The notes under the pieces are model-generated. The model was given only the letters and a program-made list of their open reading frames with translations. It was not told the origin of the DNA and searched no databases. A DNA stretch of 64,000 bases, taken from positions 62,001 through 126,000 of the forward strand of contig JAWKNO010000003.1 in the NCBI GenBank assembly GCA_041391665.1, written 5' to 3'. This document shows, piece by piece, positions 26,878-35,779 of this stretch. Positions within the stretch are counted from its first letter, which is position 1. Every line of letters begins with the position of its first letter. The position numbers and the translations under genes are program-made. The DNA comes from Bacteroidia bacterium. GTDB lineage: Bacteria; Bacteroidota; Bacteroidia; J057.

Positions 26878-26978
26878 CCTACCCGGTATTGGGAAATGAT
26901 TATTACTCTGTTAACCCTATGTTAATTATTTTTAAACTACAGGTTACTATTGGACAGAATCTGCACATTCTTACGTGC

Positions 26979-27602
26979 TCAGAATACCGTGCTCATCCAT
27001 TCGTTGAAAGTGCGCACCACTCCGGGTTGAAAGAGTACCGTCAAAACAATTCCTGAAAGTGCTCCCCATATATGCGCATCGTGGTTGATATTACCGCCAC
27101 CTCTGAAAGATGCGATGAAGCTGATTATGATATACAAAATCGCAAATAACCATCCTGGTATATGCCCCGGTATAAACAGCAACCCAATCCCCATATCCGG
27201 TTGGAACAGAATGGCGCTGAAGACAATTGCGCTCACTGCGCCAGAAGCTCCCAGGCTGTTGTATCCTGCAGAATCTTTGTACCGAATCAGAGAAGGGATA
27301 TCACTGACGGCCAGACTGATCACATAAAATAAAGCAAACTGCCAATGCCCCAGCATTTTTTCCAACATAAATGCAAAAAAGTAAAACGCCATCATATTGA
27401 AGGCCAGGTGCATACCATTTGCATGAATCAACCCACTGGTAAATAGTCTCTGATACTCCTTATTCTGAAGAATTCTGACAGGGTTGAAAATAAACTTCGC
27501 TTTTAGCACCGGATCATTAAACGCCCGAAAGCTGGTGATCAGGGTAATAGTCAAAATCGTTGCAGCTACCGGTGAAGAAAAGATATATTCAAATTCAGAC
27601 AT
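26979..27602 (-). CDS. Rhomboid family intramembrane serine protease
   Basis: A 207-residue, six-helix membrane protein. The catalytic dyad is visible: Ser120 in LGASGAVSA and His177 in HDAHIWG. The HxxxN feature of helix 2 is present as HLAFNMM. An N-terminal segment (residues 10-28) may be the first helix. Rhomboids cleave transmembrane segments of other proteins; the substrate is unknown. Divergent from the cyclophilin gene. Confidence 0.9.
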   Translation of the reverse strand: MSEFEYIFSSPVAATILTITLITSFRAFNDPVLKAKFIFNPVRILQNKEYQRLFTSGLIHANGMHLAFNMMAFYFFAFMLEKMLGHWQFALFYVISLAVSDIPSLIRYKDSAGYNSLGASGAVSAIVFSAILFQPDMGIGLLFIPGHIPGWLFAILYIIISFIASFRGGGNINHDAHIWGALSGIVLTVLFQPGVVRTFNEWMSTVF

Positions 27603-27655
27603 ACGAGCTAAAGGTTTATATGAGAACCAGCTTAGAGGATAACGGTAAATTTAAC

Positions 27656-27663
27656 TACCTTTG
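27656..27663 (+). promoter_or_regulatory. Candidate Bacteroidota -7 element for the cyclophilin gene
   Basis: Plus strand reads TACCTTTG, an exact match. It would start transcription near 27670, which excludes the TTG at 27661 and supports the ATG at 27679 or 27685 as start codon. Confidence 0.4.
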
Positions 27664-27678
27664 TCGGCAATTAGAATA

Positions 27679-28128
27679 ATGAGCATGAAAAAAGCAGAAA
27701 TCCATACCGAAAAAGGCATGATGCTCGTAGAATTTTACGATAAAGATGCCCCCAACACCGTCGCCAACTTCATTACCCTCTCCAAAAAGGGGTTTTATGA
27801 TGGCCTCACCTTCCACCGGGTAATACCCAATTTCGTCATTCAGGGCGGTTGTCCTGAAGGTACAGGCAGAGGCGGACCAGGTTACAAAATCCCTTGCGAA
27901 CTCGACGGCGGGAACCAATATCACGACCGCGGTGTACTCTCCATGGCTCACGCCGGAAGAAATACAGGTGGCTCTCAGTTTTTTATCTGTCATAGCCGCC
28001 AGAATACGGCACACCTCGACCGCAATCATACCGCTTTTGGTAAAGTAGTAGAAGGCGTGGATGTGATTGATGCAATCCGCCAGGGTGATAAAATCACGAA
28101 AATCGTTGTTCTGGAAGAAGAGGCTTAA
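27679..28128 (+). CDS. Peptidyl-prolyl cis-trans isomerase, cyclophilin type
   Basis: A single-domain cytoplasmic cyclophilin (149 aa from the ATG at 27679) that speeds prolyl isomerisation during folding. Motifs: [13 protein letters not shown] (catalytic Arg), [25 protein letters not shown] and [12 protein letters not shown]. No signal peptide. The start is chosen from the promoter position; an ATG two codons further is equally possible. Confidence 0.95.
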   Translation: MSMKKAEIHTEKGMMLVEFYDKDAPNTVANFITLSKKGFYDGLTFHRVIPNFVIQGGCPEGTGRGGPGYKIPCELDGGNQYHDRGVLSMAHAGRNTGGSQFFICHSRQNTAHLDRNHTAFGKVVEGVDVIDAIRQGDKITKIVVLEEEA

Positions 28129-28137
28129 TATCCCTGG

Positions 28138-31026
28138 CTATATTCCCCGGTTACAAATTCCTTTGTAGGGGCAATAGCTGCATTTCTGAACATCTTCAGT
28201 TTGTATAAAATCTCTGGTCAGAATATCTTTGACCAGAGATTTTAGCTTTTGCTCAAAAGCTATCCGCTCCGGCTCTGAGACGACCTTTCCGCCGTTGAGC
28301 ATCTGTATGCCATCGCTCATATGTTTGGCGGTATAATAGCCCACCTGAACCTGTGCTTCCGGATAAATACGATTATACATCCAGGCGTAGAGATAACCTT
28401 GAAATATTTCCTTGTATTTATCACTGTCGAAGGTCTCGTCAAGATCTGTCACAGCCTTCATTTCTACTTTCCCGGTTTTATAATCGACAATCCGGACGAT
28501 ATTTTTTTCGGGCAAATAGTCAACCCGGTCAAACATTCCGTTAAACTTGTATTCCTCGCCATCTACCTCAAGTGTTTGAAAAAATGCCTTGTCTTCTTCC
28601 AGGCTGATGACTTCAAATGGCTCACTGATCCTGTCCTGAGCCAGTACCCTTTCACAAATTTTCCTGATTACATTTCTCAACAGGTAGTTTTTCCCCTGAA
28701 GTTTTTTTCCAGACCCCAACCCCTGCATCACAAAAGCTTCTTCCATACATTCTTCCAGCCTGTCTTCCAGAATTTTGATGGTCTCCGGCGTGATCACCTG
28801 ATTTTTATACGATCCATACAAAAGCTCCATGGTGGTATGGACAACCTTTCCCAGGGTATTTGCCTCCATCGTCTGTTCGATTTCCTCCGGCTCTCTGATC
28901 TCCGCCACATAGCGGAAATAAAACCGAAGCGAACAGCCCAGATAAGAAGTAAGACCTGTGGCAGAAAAATAGGGCCTGGCTGTAGGTTTGTTTTTATCAA
29001 ACCGGAAACGTTCTTTCAACCGCCCGGAAGTATCGGCTCCGGCAGAAATAGATATCGGTGGCGTTTCGTAGTAAGGCACCGGGGTAGAGATCACTTGTTC
29101 CTGAATGCGAAGGTTTTCGTTGTTTCGGAAGAAATGGCGTATCTGCCGGATATAGCGACTCAACTCTTTTGCACCACCTGATTCATTTACCACAGAATTG
29201 TAGATCAGATGAACCGTTTTTGCCCGTTGAATCAGGCGGTAAAAGTGATAGGCATAGATGGTGTCTTTTTCTTCGAATGTGGGTAAACCAAATCCCTTAC
29301 GCAGGCTGAAAGGAATAAAGCTATTACCCGTGGTTGTATCAGGCAGATTTCCTTCATTGGCAGCCAGAATATAGATATTTTCGAAATCAAGCACCCGGGT
29401 TTCAAGAAAACCCATCAATTGCACCCCGACAAGGGGTTCACCTTCAAAAGGTATTTTGGCTTTTTGTAATACCTCGCGAAACAGTCCTGAAAAACCTGCA
29501 AATGTATAAGACGCCCCATAAGCCAGCATGACCTCCTTAAGCAGGTTAAACTGCGTGTACAGGTGAAATACATATTCTGTATCCAGGGCATCCTTATTTG
29601 CCTGGGTATCTTCCAGCAGCAGACCAAAGATCGTTTCGTAAAACGCAATTTGTCCGGAAGCATCTTTGGGAGGCGAAAAAATATGTTTTAAAAGAGCCGG
29701 AAGGTCAAATGATGACAAAATATGGAGTGGGACATATACCAGATTTTTTTTACTGATTTCGTCGCGAATATGATTGCTGAGGTGGGGTTCTTTTGCTTTG
29801 ATAAACGGGTTGTTGAGGATATCCAGCACTTCCTGATAAGCAAACTGATACCCTTCGGGCGTTTCACGCATATTTCTCAGCATCCGCCCCACCATCATCA
29901 ACAGGTGAAAAATATTGGTTTGCTTCAGTGGAAACCCCATGGTGATATTGAGCGGGGAGATATGGGCAGGAATAGAATAAAGTACAGGAAAAAGAAGATT
30001 CTCATCAGCAAGTACGATGGCATTGCGACTCATTTTTTCCTTCGGAATATTTGCCTCATTCAGCAAATTACCGAGATAACGGGCCTGCCCGACCTGAAGC
30101 GGCACACCTGAGACAAAAATATCTTTGGGCGTGCTTTGCATATCACTGACGATAATGCGGCTTTCCTTGTCCAGCCATTTGCCGTGATAATCTCTGATAA
30201 ACTTGCCCGGCGCATCTCCCGCCAGAAATTTATGATATTTTGTTTTTGTCAGTGTCTCTTCTTTGGGAAAATAAGCCAGATCGACATCCCAGTACACGAT
30301 GGCCTTTTCTGCATCGAGTAAACCTTTAAAGATTTTTTCCTCAGCGGTGGACAATGCGTTAAAACCCACAAAAACTATTTTGGACCAGGGAAACGAAAGT
30401 TCGCCTTTGGCGAGGCGGGATGAAATCTCGCGGTAAGCCATGCCATCATAGGCCAGGCCTTTGGCAAACAACGTCTGGCGATAGCGGGAATACACCTCAT
30501 ACAGTACCTGCCAGATCATGAGAAATTTTTCCTGAATCTCCGTTACCCCTCCTTCCTGCCCCCGAACCGTAAACCAAAACTGGCGGATAGAAGCCATATT
30601 TTCTTCCGGCAGGTGAAAAAATGCGTCGATTTCTTTAAGGTCCCGGATATTGGTAAACAGCTTTTCAGCGTCCACTTCGTATTTATCCAGTTCATCGAAG
30701 TCCTTTACGAGCATTTCCCCCCACGAATAAAAAACCTCAAACGGTTCACTCCAGGCAGGATGATGTTTTTTCATCACTTGCGAGTAAACCTGATAGAGTT
30801 CATATACAAGCGGAAGAATATCGGGAAACTGCCAGCCTGACAATTCGCGGATGATATCCTGAATGGAAACCATACGAGGCGCCCAGAGCGTTTTTTGATA
30901 GGTTTTGGCCAGCGTCTCACGCAAAAAAACTACGGCCCTCCGTGTCGGTACAACGATGCAGATATCCGAAATGGCGTCGCCATATTCGTCTTTAAGTTGT
31001 TGTACCATTATCTCAAGAAAGGTCAT
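28138..31026 (-). CDS. AddB/RecB-like PD-(D/E)XK nuclease
   Basis: A 962-residue protein of the AddB-like family found in Bacteroidota, expected to pair with an AddA-type helicase-nuclease for double-strand-break processing. The N-terminal half is a UvrD-like fold with a degenerate ATP site (VVPTRRAVVFLRETL). The C-terminal ~260 residues are a PD-(D/E)XK nuclease: GKVVHTTMELLYG, IVRIVDYKTGKVEMK (catalytic Asp and Lys). One upstream cysteine (LGCSLRFYFRY) with three downstream (CSYCPYKGIC) forms the iron-sulfur clamp typical of AddB/Cas4. No addA gene adjoins it. Confidence 0.88.
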   Translation of the reverse strand: MTFLEIMVQQLKDEYGDAISDICIVVPTRRAVVFLRETLAKTYQKTLWAPRMVSIQDIIRELSGWQFPDILPLVYELYQVYSQVMKKHHPAWSEPFEVFYSWGEMLVKDFDELDKYEVDAEKLFTNIRDLKEIDAFFHLPEENMASIRQFWFTVRGQEGGVTEIQEKFLMIWQVLYEVYSRYRQTLFAKGLAYDGMAYREISSRLAKGELSFPWSKIVFVGFNALSTAEEKIFKGLLDAEKAIVYWDVDLAYFPKEETLTKTKYHKFLAGDAPGKFIRDYHGKWLDKESRIIVSDMQSTPKDIFVSGVPLQVGQARYLGNLLNEANIPKEKMSRNAIVLADENLLFPVLYSIPAHISPLNITMGFPLKQTNIFHLLMMVGRMLRNMRETPEGYQFAYQEVLDILNNPFIKAKEPHLSNHIRDEISKKNLVYVPLHILSSFDLPALLKHIFSPPKDASGQIAFYETIFGLLLEDTQANKDALDTEYVFHLYTQFNLLKEVMLAYGASYTFAGFSGLFREVLQKAKIPFEGEPLVGVQLMGFLETRVLDFENIYILAANEGNLPDTTTGNSFIPFSLRKGFGLPTFEEKDTIYAYHFYRLIQRAKTVHLIYNSVVNESGGAKELSRYIRQIRHFFRNNENLRIQEQVISTPVPYYETPPISISAGADTSGRLKERFRFDKNKPTARPYFSATGLTSYLGCSLRFYFRYVAEIREPEEIEQTMEANTLGKVVHTTMELLYGSYKNQVITPETIKILEDRLEECMEEAFVMQGLGSGKKLQGKNYLLRNVIRKICERVLAQDRISEPFEVISLEEDKAFFQTLEVDGEEYKFNGMFDRVDYLPEKNIVRIVDYKTGKVEMKAVTDLDETFDSDKYKEIFQGYLYAWMYNRIYPEAQVQVGYYTAKHMSDGIQMLNGGKVVSEPERIAFEQKLKSLVKDILTRDFIQTEDVQKCSYCPYKGICNRGI

Positions 31027-31232
31027 AGTGTTTATTTTTGGACCAGATACAGAAAATACCCTGACAAATATATTTATATTGGAGGGATATGAAAATTCTC
31101 ATCTGCCCGATAAGTGCAAAAGCTTGCTGAGTGCCAAACATGGAGCTACGGTACTGAAACACGCTGCATCAACGATGAACAAGGCGGCGTAGAAACTTCC
31201 CGTGAGCGGAAGGGAAATTGGAAGACAGGAAA

Positions 31233-33374
31233 TTATTCCACCACCATTTCATCTGCCAGAATCCAGGCTTTTTCTCCGCTGCGTGAATGCCAGGCTGGTA
31301 ATTGGCCTGCGTTTTTTGCGTCAATCTTTATGTATCGGGCTGTGGCATTGGCAAAGGTTTTTACGCAGGGTTTGATTTCGTTTTTTTCTGCATGCTTCGG
31401 AACCGGAAAATTAAACGTCGCCACCTGGTCAAACTTTTTCCCGTTGCCGGACAAAGAATACACCACGGAAGAGGGGAGAAATATCCCCTGATTTTGGTTT
31501 TGGAGAAAGCGCGTGGTAATCGAGGTTATATCCTTTTTTTCACCCAGATCGATGACTACTGACAGATCATCGCCTTCCCATCCCTGCCAAAGGCCATCGT
31601 TGAAGTTCGCCGAACCGTACATTCCGTCAATCAGCGCAAACGCTCCTCCCGCAGCATACTGGGTACTGAATGGCTGTTCGTAGGTTACCGTTCCCGTCAT
31701 ACCCAGATGTTTGTGGAAAGTATTTTCGCCGACAAGATCAGATCCCCATTCACCGGCAAAAGCCCTGACTTTGACGGTTGTTCCATCCGGGACCAAAATC
31801 GGGTCATTCCATAAATTCGACTGGCTGGTAGGAACGGTACCGTCGAGGGTATAAAACAGTTGATAGTTTTGTGAATTGGCATAAGACACGTCGACCTGAA
31901 ACTGATCTTTGGTACGGTCATACACGCCCTGAACTGCGGGACAGGTAAAAAACAGCGGCCAGGCATCGGTGCGAAATGACGATGCGGGCAGCCCCGCCTG
32001 ATTGTAGAGATTGGGCATATCAGCATTACCAAAAGCAAACCGAACTGCGACGGGCTCAGGAACCTTCTCAGAAGATACCAGAATCGTTTCCCCGTCAATC
32101 ACTGCCTTCGCCGGATAAAACACCCGGTCTTTACCCGCAATCTGGAAAAAAGTCAGCGGTCCGCCTTTTGCCACAAGTCCCCCTTCTGCAAATAGAAAAG
32201 AAAGCCGGATTGCCCCATTTTCAACTGACATCTGTTCGTACAGCGGACCCGAATAAACCACATCTTTGCGGCCGTAGCTTTTCGCCAAAGCCCATCTGAC
32301 AAGCCGGTCAGCCACGTCGTGTTTGTTGGTCGGGTGAATATCATCCGGGTTGCCGATGTCCATTGTCACCGCCATCCCTGTCTCAGGGAGTTGGAGGGCA
32401 AACATCTGCGCTTCGCGCACACCGGCACCCTGAAGCGGAAATTCATATTTATAGGGAGCGATCTGCACAAAATAAAAAGGCAGAAAACTGGCCCAGTCGT
32501 GCCGCCAGTTGTAGATCAGGGCCGGGAACAGGTTGCCATACAGATAAGGATCGTATCGATTGCTTTCCCCCTGATACCAGAGAAAACCTTTGATACCAAA
32601 AGGAATCAGCGGCGCGATCATGGCATTGTAGAGCGTCGTAGGGTTTTTGGCGTGGACGGGATCAGGGAGGCGGGGATTGTTGCGGTATTGACGGGCTTCG
32701 TCGTCGTATTTTTTGAGCATATCCTGAAAGGAGCGATGCGCTTCGAGGGCGGGGCGGCTGGTCCAGGCTTCGGAGGGCGTGCCACCCCAGGTGGACTGAA
32801 TCACTGCCACAGGGACATTGAGTTCCTTTTGCAGCTGTTTGGCAAAGAAAAAGCCCACAGCGCTGAAATCCTTTACACTTTCGGGGGAGCAGACCATCCA
32901 TTCCCCTTTGCAGTCAAAGCGAGGGGTGGAGGAGACATCGCGTTCGACCTTAAAGAGGCGAATTTCGGGAAAATTGGCAGCGGCAATTTCCTTAGCGCCC
33001 AAATCAGCTTTGGCGAGGGTCCATTCCATATTGGACTGGCCGGAAGCGAGCCACACCTCACCGATGAGGATATCGTCGATGACAATCAGATTGGAGGCTT
33101 CGATGCGAATCGAATACGGCCCGCCGGCGGCGGGTGTAGCGAGGTCTATGCGCCATTTGCCTTTGGAGTCAGCGTAGGTAGAGAGCGCCATTTCGTCCCA
33201 GGAAGCGGAGATGGTAACTTTTTCGCCGGCATCTGCCCTCCCCCAAAGCGGGGCGGAGGTTTGTTGTTGCATCACCATGTGATCGCCGAAGATGGCGGGG
33301 AGGACAACTTTGGCCGGAGAAGAGAAAGTAGCCAGACATACGAACGCGAGAAGTAAGAGGGCTTTGGGTTTCAT
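31233..33374 (-). CDS. Sialate O-acetylesterase with hexosaminidase-type C-terminal tail
   Basis: A secreted SGNH-type esterase that removes O-acetyl groups from sialic acid or related glycans. From the ATG at 33374 it has a signal peptide; the frame from 33401 adds nine unlikely residues and starts beyond the predicted transcription start. The catalytic Ser lies in ASGQSNMEW and the Asp/His in DDIHPTNK. After the esterase (to about residue 480) comes a chitobiase C-terminal-like module (LFYTLDGTVPTS) and an F5/8 type C-like module ending WILADEMVVE, closely similar to the tail of the GH20 enzyme at 23.2 kb. That tail is unusual for the family. Confidence 0.92.
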   Translation of the reverse strand: MKPKALLLLAFVCLATFSSPAKVVLPAIFGDHMVMQQQTSAPLWGRADAGEKVTISASWDEMALSTYADSKGKWRIDLATPAAGGPYSIRIEASNLIVIDDILIGEVWLASGQSNMEWTLAKADLGAKEIAAANFPEIRLFKVERDVSSTPRFDCKGEWMVCSPESVKDFSAVGFFFAKQLQKELNVPVAVIQSTWGGTPSEAWTSRPALEAHRSFQDMLKKYDDEARQYRNNPRLPDPVHAKNPTTLYNAMIAPLIPFGIKGFLWYQGESNRYDPYLYGNLFPALIYNWRHDWASFLPFYFVQIAPYKYEFPLQGAGVREAQMFALQLPETGMAVTMDIGNPDDIHPTNKHDVADRLVRWALAKSYGRKDVVYSGPLYEQMSVENGAIRLSFLFAEGGLVAKGGPLTFFQIAGKDRVFYPAKAVIDGETILVSSEKVPEPVAVRFAFGNADMPNLYNQAGLPASSFRTDAWPLFFTCPAVQGVYDRTKDQFQVDVSYANSQNYQLFYTLDGTVPTSQSNLWNDPILVPDGTTVKVRAFAGEWGSDLVGENTFHKHLGMTGTVTYEQPFSTQYAAGGAFALIDGMYGSANFNDGLWQGWEGDDLSVVIDLGEKKDITSITTRFLQNQNQGIFLPSSVVYSLSGNGKKFDQVATFNFPVPKHAEKNEIKPCVKTFANATARYIKIDAKNAGQLPAWHSRSGEKAWILADEMVVE

Positions 33375-33398
33375 GTAGTCGTCAGTTTTTGATAATGG

Positions 33399-33406
33399 CA
33401 AAGATA
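33399..33406 (-). promoter_or_regulatory. Candidate Bacteroidota -7 element for the sialate O-acetylesterase gene
   Basis: Minus strand reads TATCTTTG, an exact match, giving a leader of about 18 bases to the ATG at 33374. Confidence 0.4.
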
Positions 33407-33914
33407 GGTAAAATTAGCACTTGCGGGCGGTTTGCCCTAGACGCATGGGAATCCCCCACAATACTCAGGAAAAACTCATTGCGGAGAAGATGACGTCGAG
33501 GTTGTAGTGTTGAGTGGATTGGGTTTGGGTTTTTCCTTTAATTGCCCCATGCTGTGTGGTATGTCGGAAATTCCGACTTACCACTTCTTCATCCAATTCG
33601 CCTTCCTTAAAAATATTGCGGATATGTTCTTAGGAGATGATATAAAATACAAATGATACGATTTTTACACAAAAACCCATAGAGCTGTCCAGCTTCAGAA
33701 TCGGGAACACTCGCCTGCAAACCGGGCAGAAATATGGTACTTGCCTAAAAAACATTTTCTACTTTGAATGAAAATTTGGTAGATTTAAACACATCGGTTT
33801 TGGGCGAAAGGGGAGTTTGGTGCGCTGAAACCGGTGGAGGAAATAGATCTATAAGATTTGCAGAGGGTATGTGCGATTGGAGATATATTTGGATATTAAC
33901 TACAACTAGAAAAA
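33407..33914. other. Non-coding stretch at the edge of the A+T-rich region
   Basis: About 500 bases with no convincing gene. It contains a near-perfect palindrome (listed separately). The short open frame at 33764-33976 has no family resemblance, and overlaps the next gene, so I do not call it. Confidence 0.5.
33556..33584. repeat. 29-bp near-perfect palindrome
   Basis: Arms GTGGTATGTCGGAA and TTCCGACTTACCAC pair at 13 of 14 positions around a single central base. No T-run follows. It may be a REP-like repeat or a protein-binding site. Confidence 0.6.
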
Positions 33915-34637
33915 ATGAAAATCACCAAATATCTGATAATTCTGATTTTAACCATCGGGTGCAAAAACCTCAATGAGAATGATGAAAAAGCCAGTAAGGA
34001 AACCCAAAACATAAAGGGAAACAGGGGTGCAGAAGCTGATAGCCTTTTTATGGAAATGATAAATAATAAAATCATTACAAAACCTGAAGAGAAGAAATAT
34101 ATTTCGGATATCGAAAAGCTAAAATCAGTAAAATTAATCAACTGCGATTCGATGAGCATTCATTACAAGGATTTAATTGACGGAAAAGAAATTGAGCTTA
34201 AATTATCCCTCAAGAAATTTGAAAAGAAGAATCATAATATCAAGTACAGAATCCACGAAGAGAGTAAATATCAAGATTGTGAATTAATTGACGGAAAAGA
34301 ACCCTGGGGAGGATATTATGGTTGTCCTGAGACAGAAATCGAAAATTTAGAGATTTTTGTAAATGGAAATCCGATCGAAATGGAAGAAGAACTCAGGGAT
34401 GTTTTTGATTTCCAAATGTGTGATAATGGCCATTGGAAACATTTTAATCCAAACCCACTATTGAAGTACGACAAAGAAAATGGAGTATTTTATCTTTATA
34501 CAAACGGCGGACAAGCAGCAGATAATTATTTTGGAAAGTTCGTTTTCGATGAAAACAAATTCATAACAAGATATTTGTTGGACTATGTCCCATTGAGTAA
34601 AACAGGTTCATTCAGACAAAGTTTCAAAGGATTCTAA
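33915..34637 (+). CDS. Lipoprotein of unknown function
   Basis: A 240-residue product with a lipoprotein signal (lipobox LTIGC at about residue 16) and an acidic, lysine-rich mature part containing six cysteines in addition to the lipid-bearing one. No family recognised. Codon use is markedly A+T-rich compared with flanking metabolic genes, suggesting recent acquisition. No partner gene is evident. Confidence 0.6.
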   Translation: MKITKYLIILILTIGCKNLNENDEKASKETQNIKGNRGAEADSLFMEMINNKIITKPEEKKYISDIEKLKSVKLINCDSMSIHYKDLIDGKEIELKLSLKKFEKKNHNIKYRIHEESKYQDCELIDGKEPWGGYYGCPETEIENLEIFVNGNPIEMEEELRDVFDFQMCDNGHWKHFNPNPLLKYDKENGVFYLYTNGGQAADNYFGKFVFDENKFITRYLLDYVPLSKTGSFRQSFKGF

Positions 34638-34775
34638 AAAGAAAAGCTTTTGTATACTGAGTTTACCCCGTTGATTGGACAAGATATTTTCGCAAGTCAT
34701 TTTCAATAGAGTATGCAATAAATGAAAAAGTCCTTACCGATATTGGCTGGCAATAAGCGATCCGAATAATTGAGC

Positions 34776-35573
34776 ATGAAACGATCCATCGAGACAATAT
34801 TACATGGATACAAAAAATTGAATAGCATTTTCGTGATTCTTCTTTGCCTCGTGCCTGGGTGTTCCCGGATTCCTGATTATAACTGGGAAAATTATCCTCC
34901 TGTGGATATCTCCAATTATCCCTTGTCCCCAAATGGAATTTGTCTGAATTATGACCTGGATTCTCTGGCTGCCGGCCTGGTTCCGGATTTACCTGGGGAT
35001 GTTTTTTTAGTTGATTTGTATAACAGAACGCCCCTGTTTTACTGGAGTCTGTTATCGGGAAAGTTGGATGTGGAAAAAATTGATTCGGCTGAATATGTGT
35101 TTTGGGTATCTGCGTATTTTCCTGAAGCGGAAGGCCGTAACACAAAGAGTTTCTTACGTGTAGCGAAATTTATTCTAAAAATCCATGATACCCATTATGA
35201 GTTTGGTTTGGACCGGACATTTACACCGGAAATAGCGCCCAAATTAAGTGTTCTGGACAGTCTTTTGGCGATATCTCCGGACAGCGCATGTTATACTTAT
35301 GATGGGAAATCTGTAGCCGACTGTTTTGGATTTATTGAGAATATGGAATATTATCTTTATGGGGCAATCGTAAACGGGCACACAGAATATTTGACCTATT
35401 TTCAGAAATTCCGTAAAAAGTACCCCATAGTAAACATAGGCGAATGGTCGGAATCCCTGGCAGGAAATGAACGAATACTCATGAGCATCGGCGTGCTCGA
35501 GTACGATGACAGGTGGTGGGAGATACTAAAGTTTGAATTTGATGAAATAGTACAGCGTGAATCATGCTATTGA
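34776..35573 (+). CDS. Lipoprotein of unknown function
   Basis: A 265-residue product. After a basic N-terminus a hydrophobic segment ends in a lipobox-like LVPGC (about residue 28). The mature part is mixed, with many aromatic residues (YNWENYPPVDISNYP). I recognise no domain. The ATG at 34776 is preferred to a TTG two codons earlier. It lies just upstream of the AAA+/helicase island on the same strand but is separated from it by about 200 bases. Confidence 0.55.
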   Translation: MKRSIETILHGYKKLNSIFVILLCLVPGCSRIPDYNWENYPPVDISNYPLSPNGICLNYDLDSLAAGLVPDLPGDVFLVDLYNRTPLFYWSLLSGKLDVEKIDSAEYVFWVSAYFPEAEGRNTKSFLRVAKFILKIHDTHYEFGLDRTFTPEIAPKLSVLDSLLAISPDSACYTYDGKSVADCFGFIENMEYYLYGAIVNGHTEYLTYFQKFRKKYPIVNIGEWSESLAGNERILMSIGVLEYDDRWWEILKFEFDEIVQRESCY

Positions 35574-35728
35574 GCAGGTTGTCAGATCCATCTGGAATCC
35601 GTTATATTGTCTTCCGTCTTCCACCCTACAGCCCGGTTTTCCCCTTGACAATTTTTTGCAAACATAAGGGAGAAAGCGGATATTGGAGTTTGGGAATGGG
35701 AATGGGGGGATAGGAGGCGTTGGGGTTG

Positions 35729-35761
35729 TTGGGGTGTATGCCATCCTAAATAATATTTTAG
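35729..35761 (+). promoter_or_regulatory. Candidate promoter of the AAA+/helicase/radical-SAM operon
   Basis: TTG at 35729-35731 and TATTTTAG at 35754-35761 (one mismatch to TAnnTTTG), spaced 22 bases apart as in Bacteroidota promoters. Predicted start is about 12 bases before the ATG at 35780. Confidence 0.35.
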
Positions 35762-35779
35762 TCTTAAATTTTTAACAGA

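Noticed and set aside
32319..33356. 345-codon frame opposite the sialate O-acetylesterase
   Set aside because: Antisense shadow of a clear conserved enzyme gene; composition reflects the complementary codons.
33764..33976. 70-codon frame before the 33.9 kb lipoprotein
   Set aside because: No family or signal features, and it overlaps the start of a better-supported gene.
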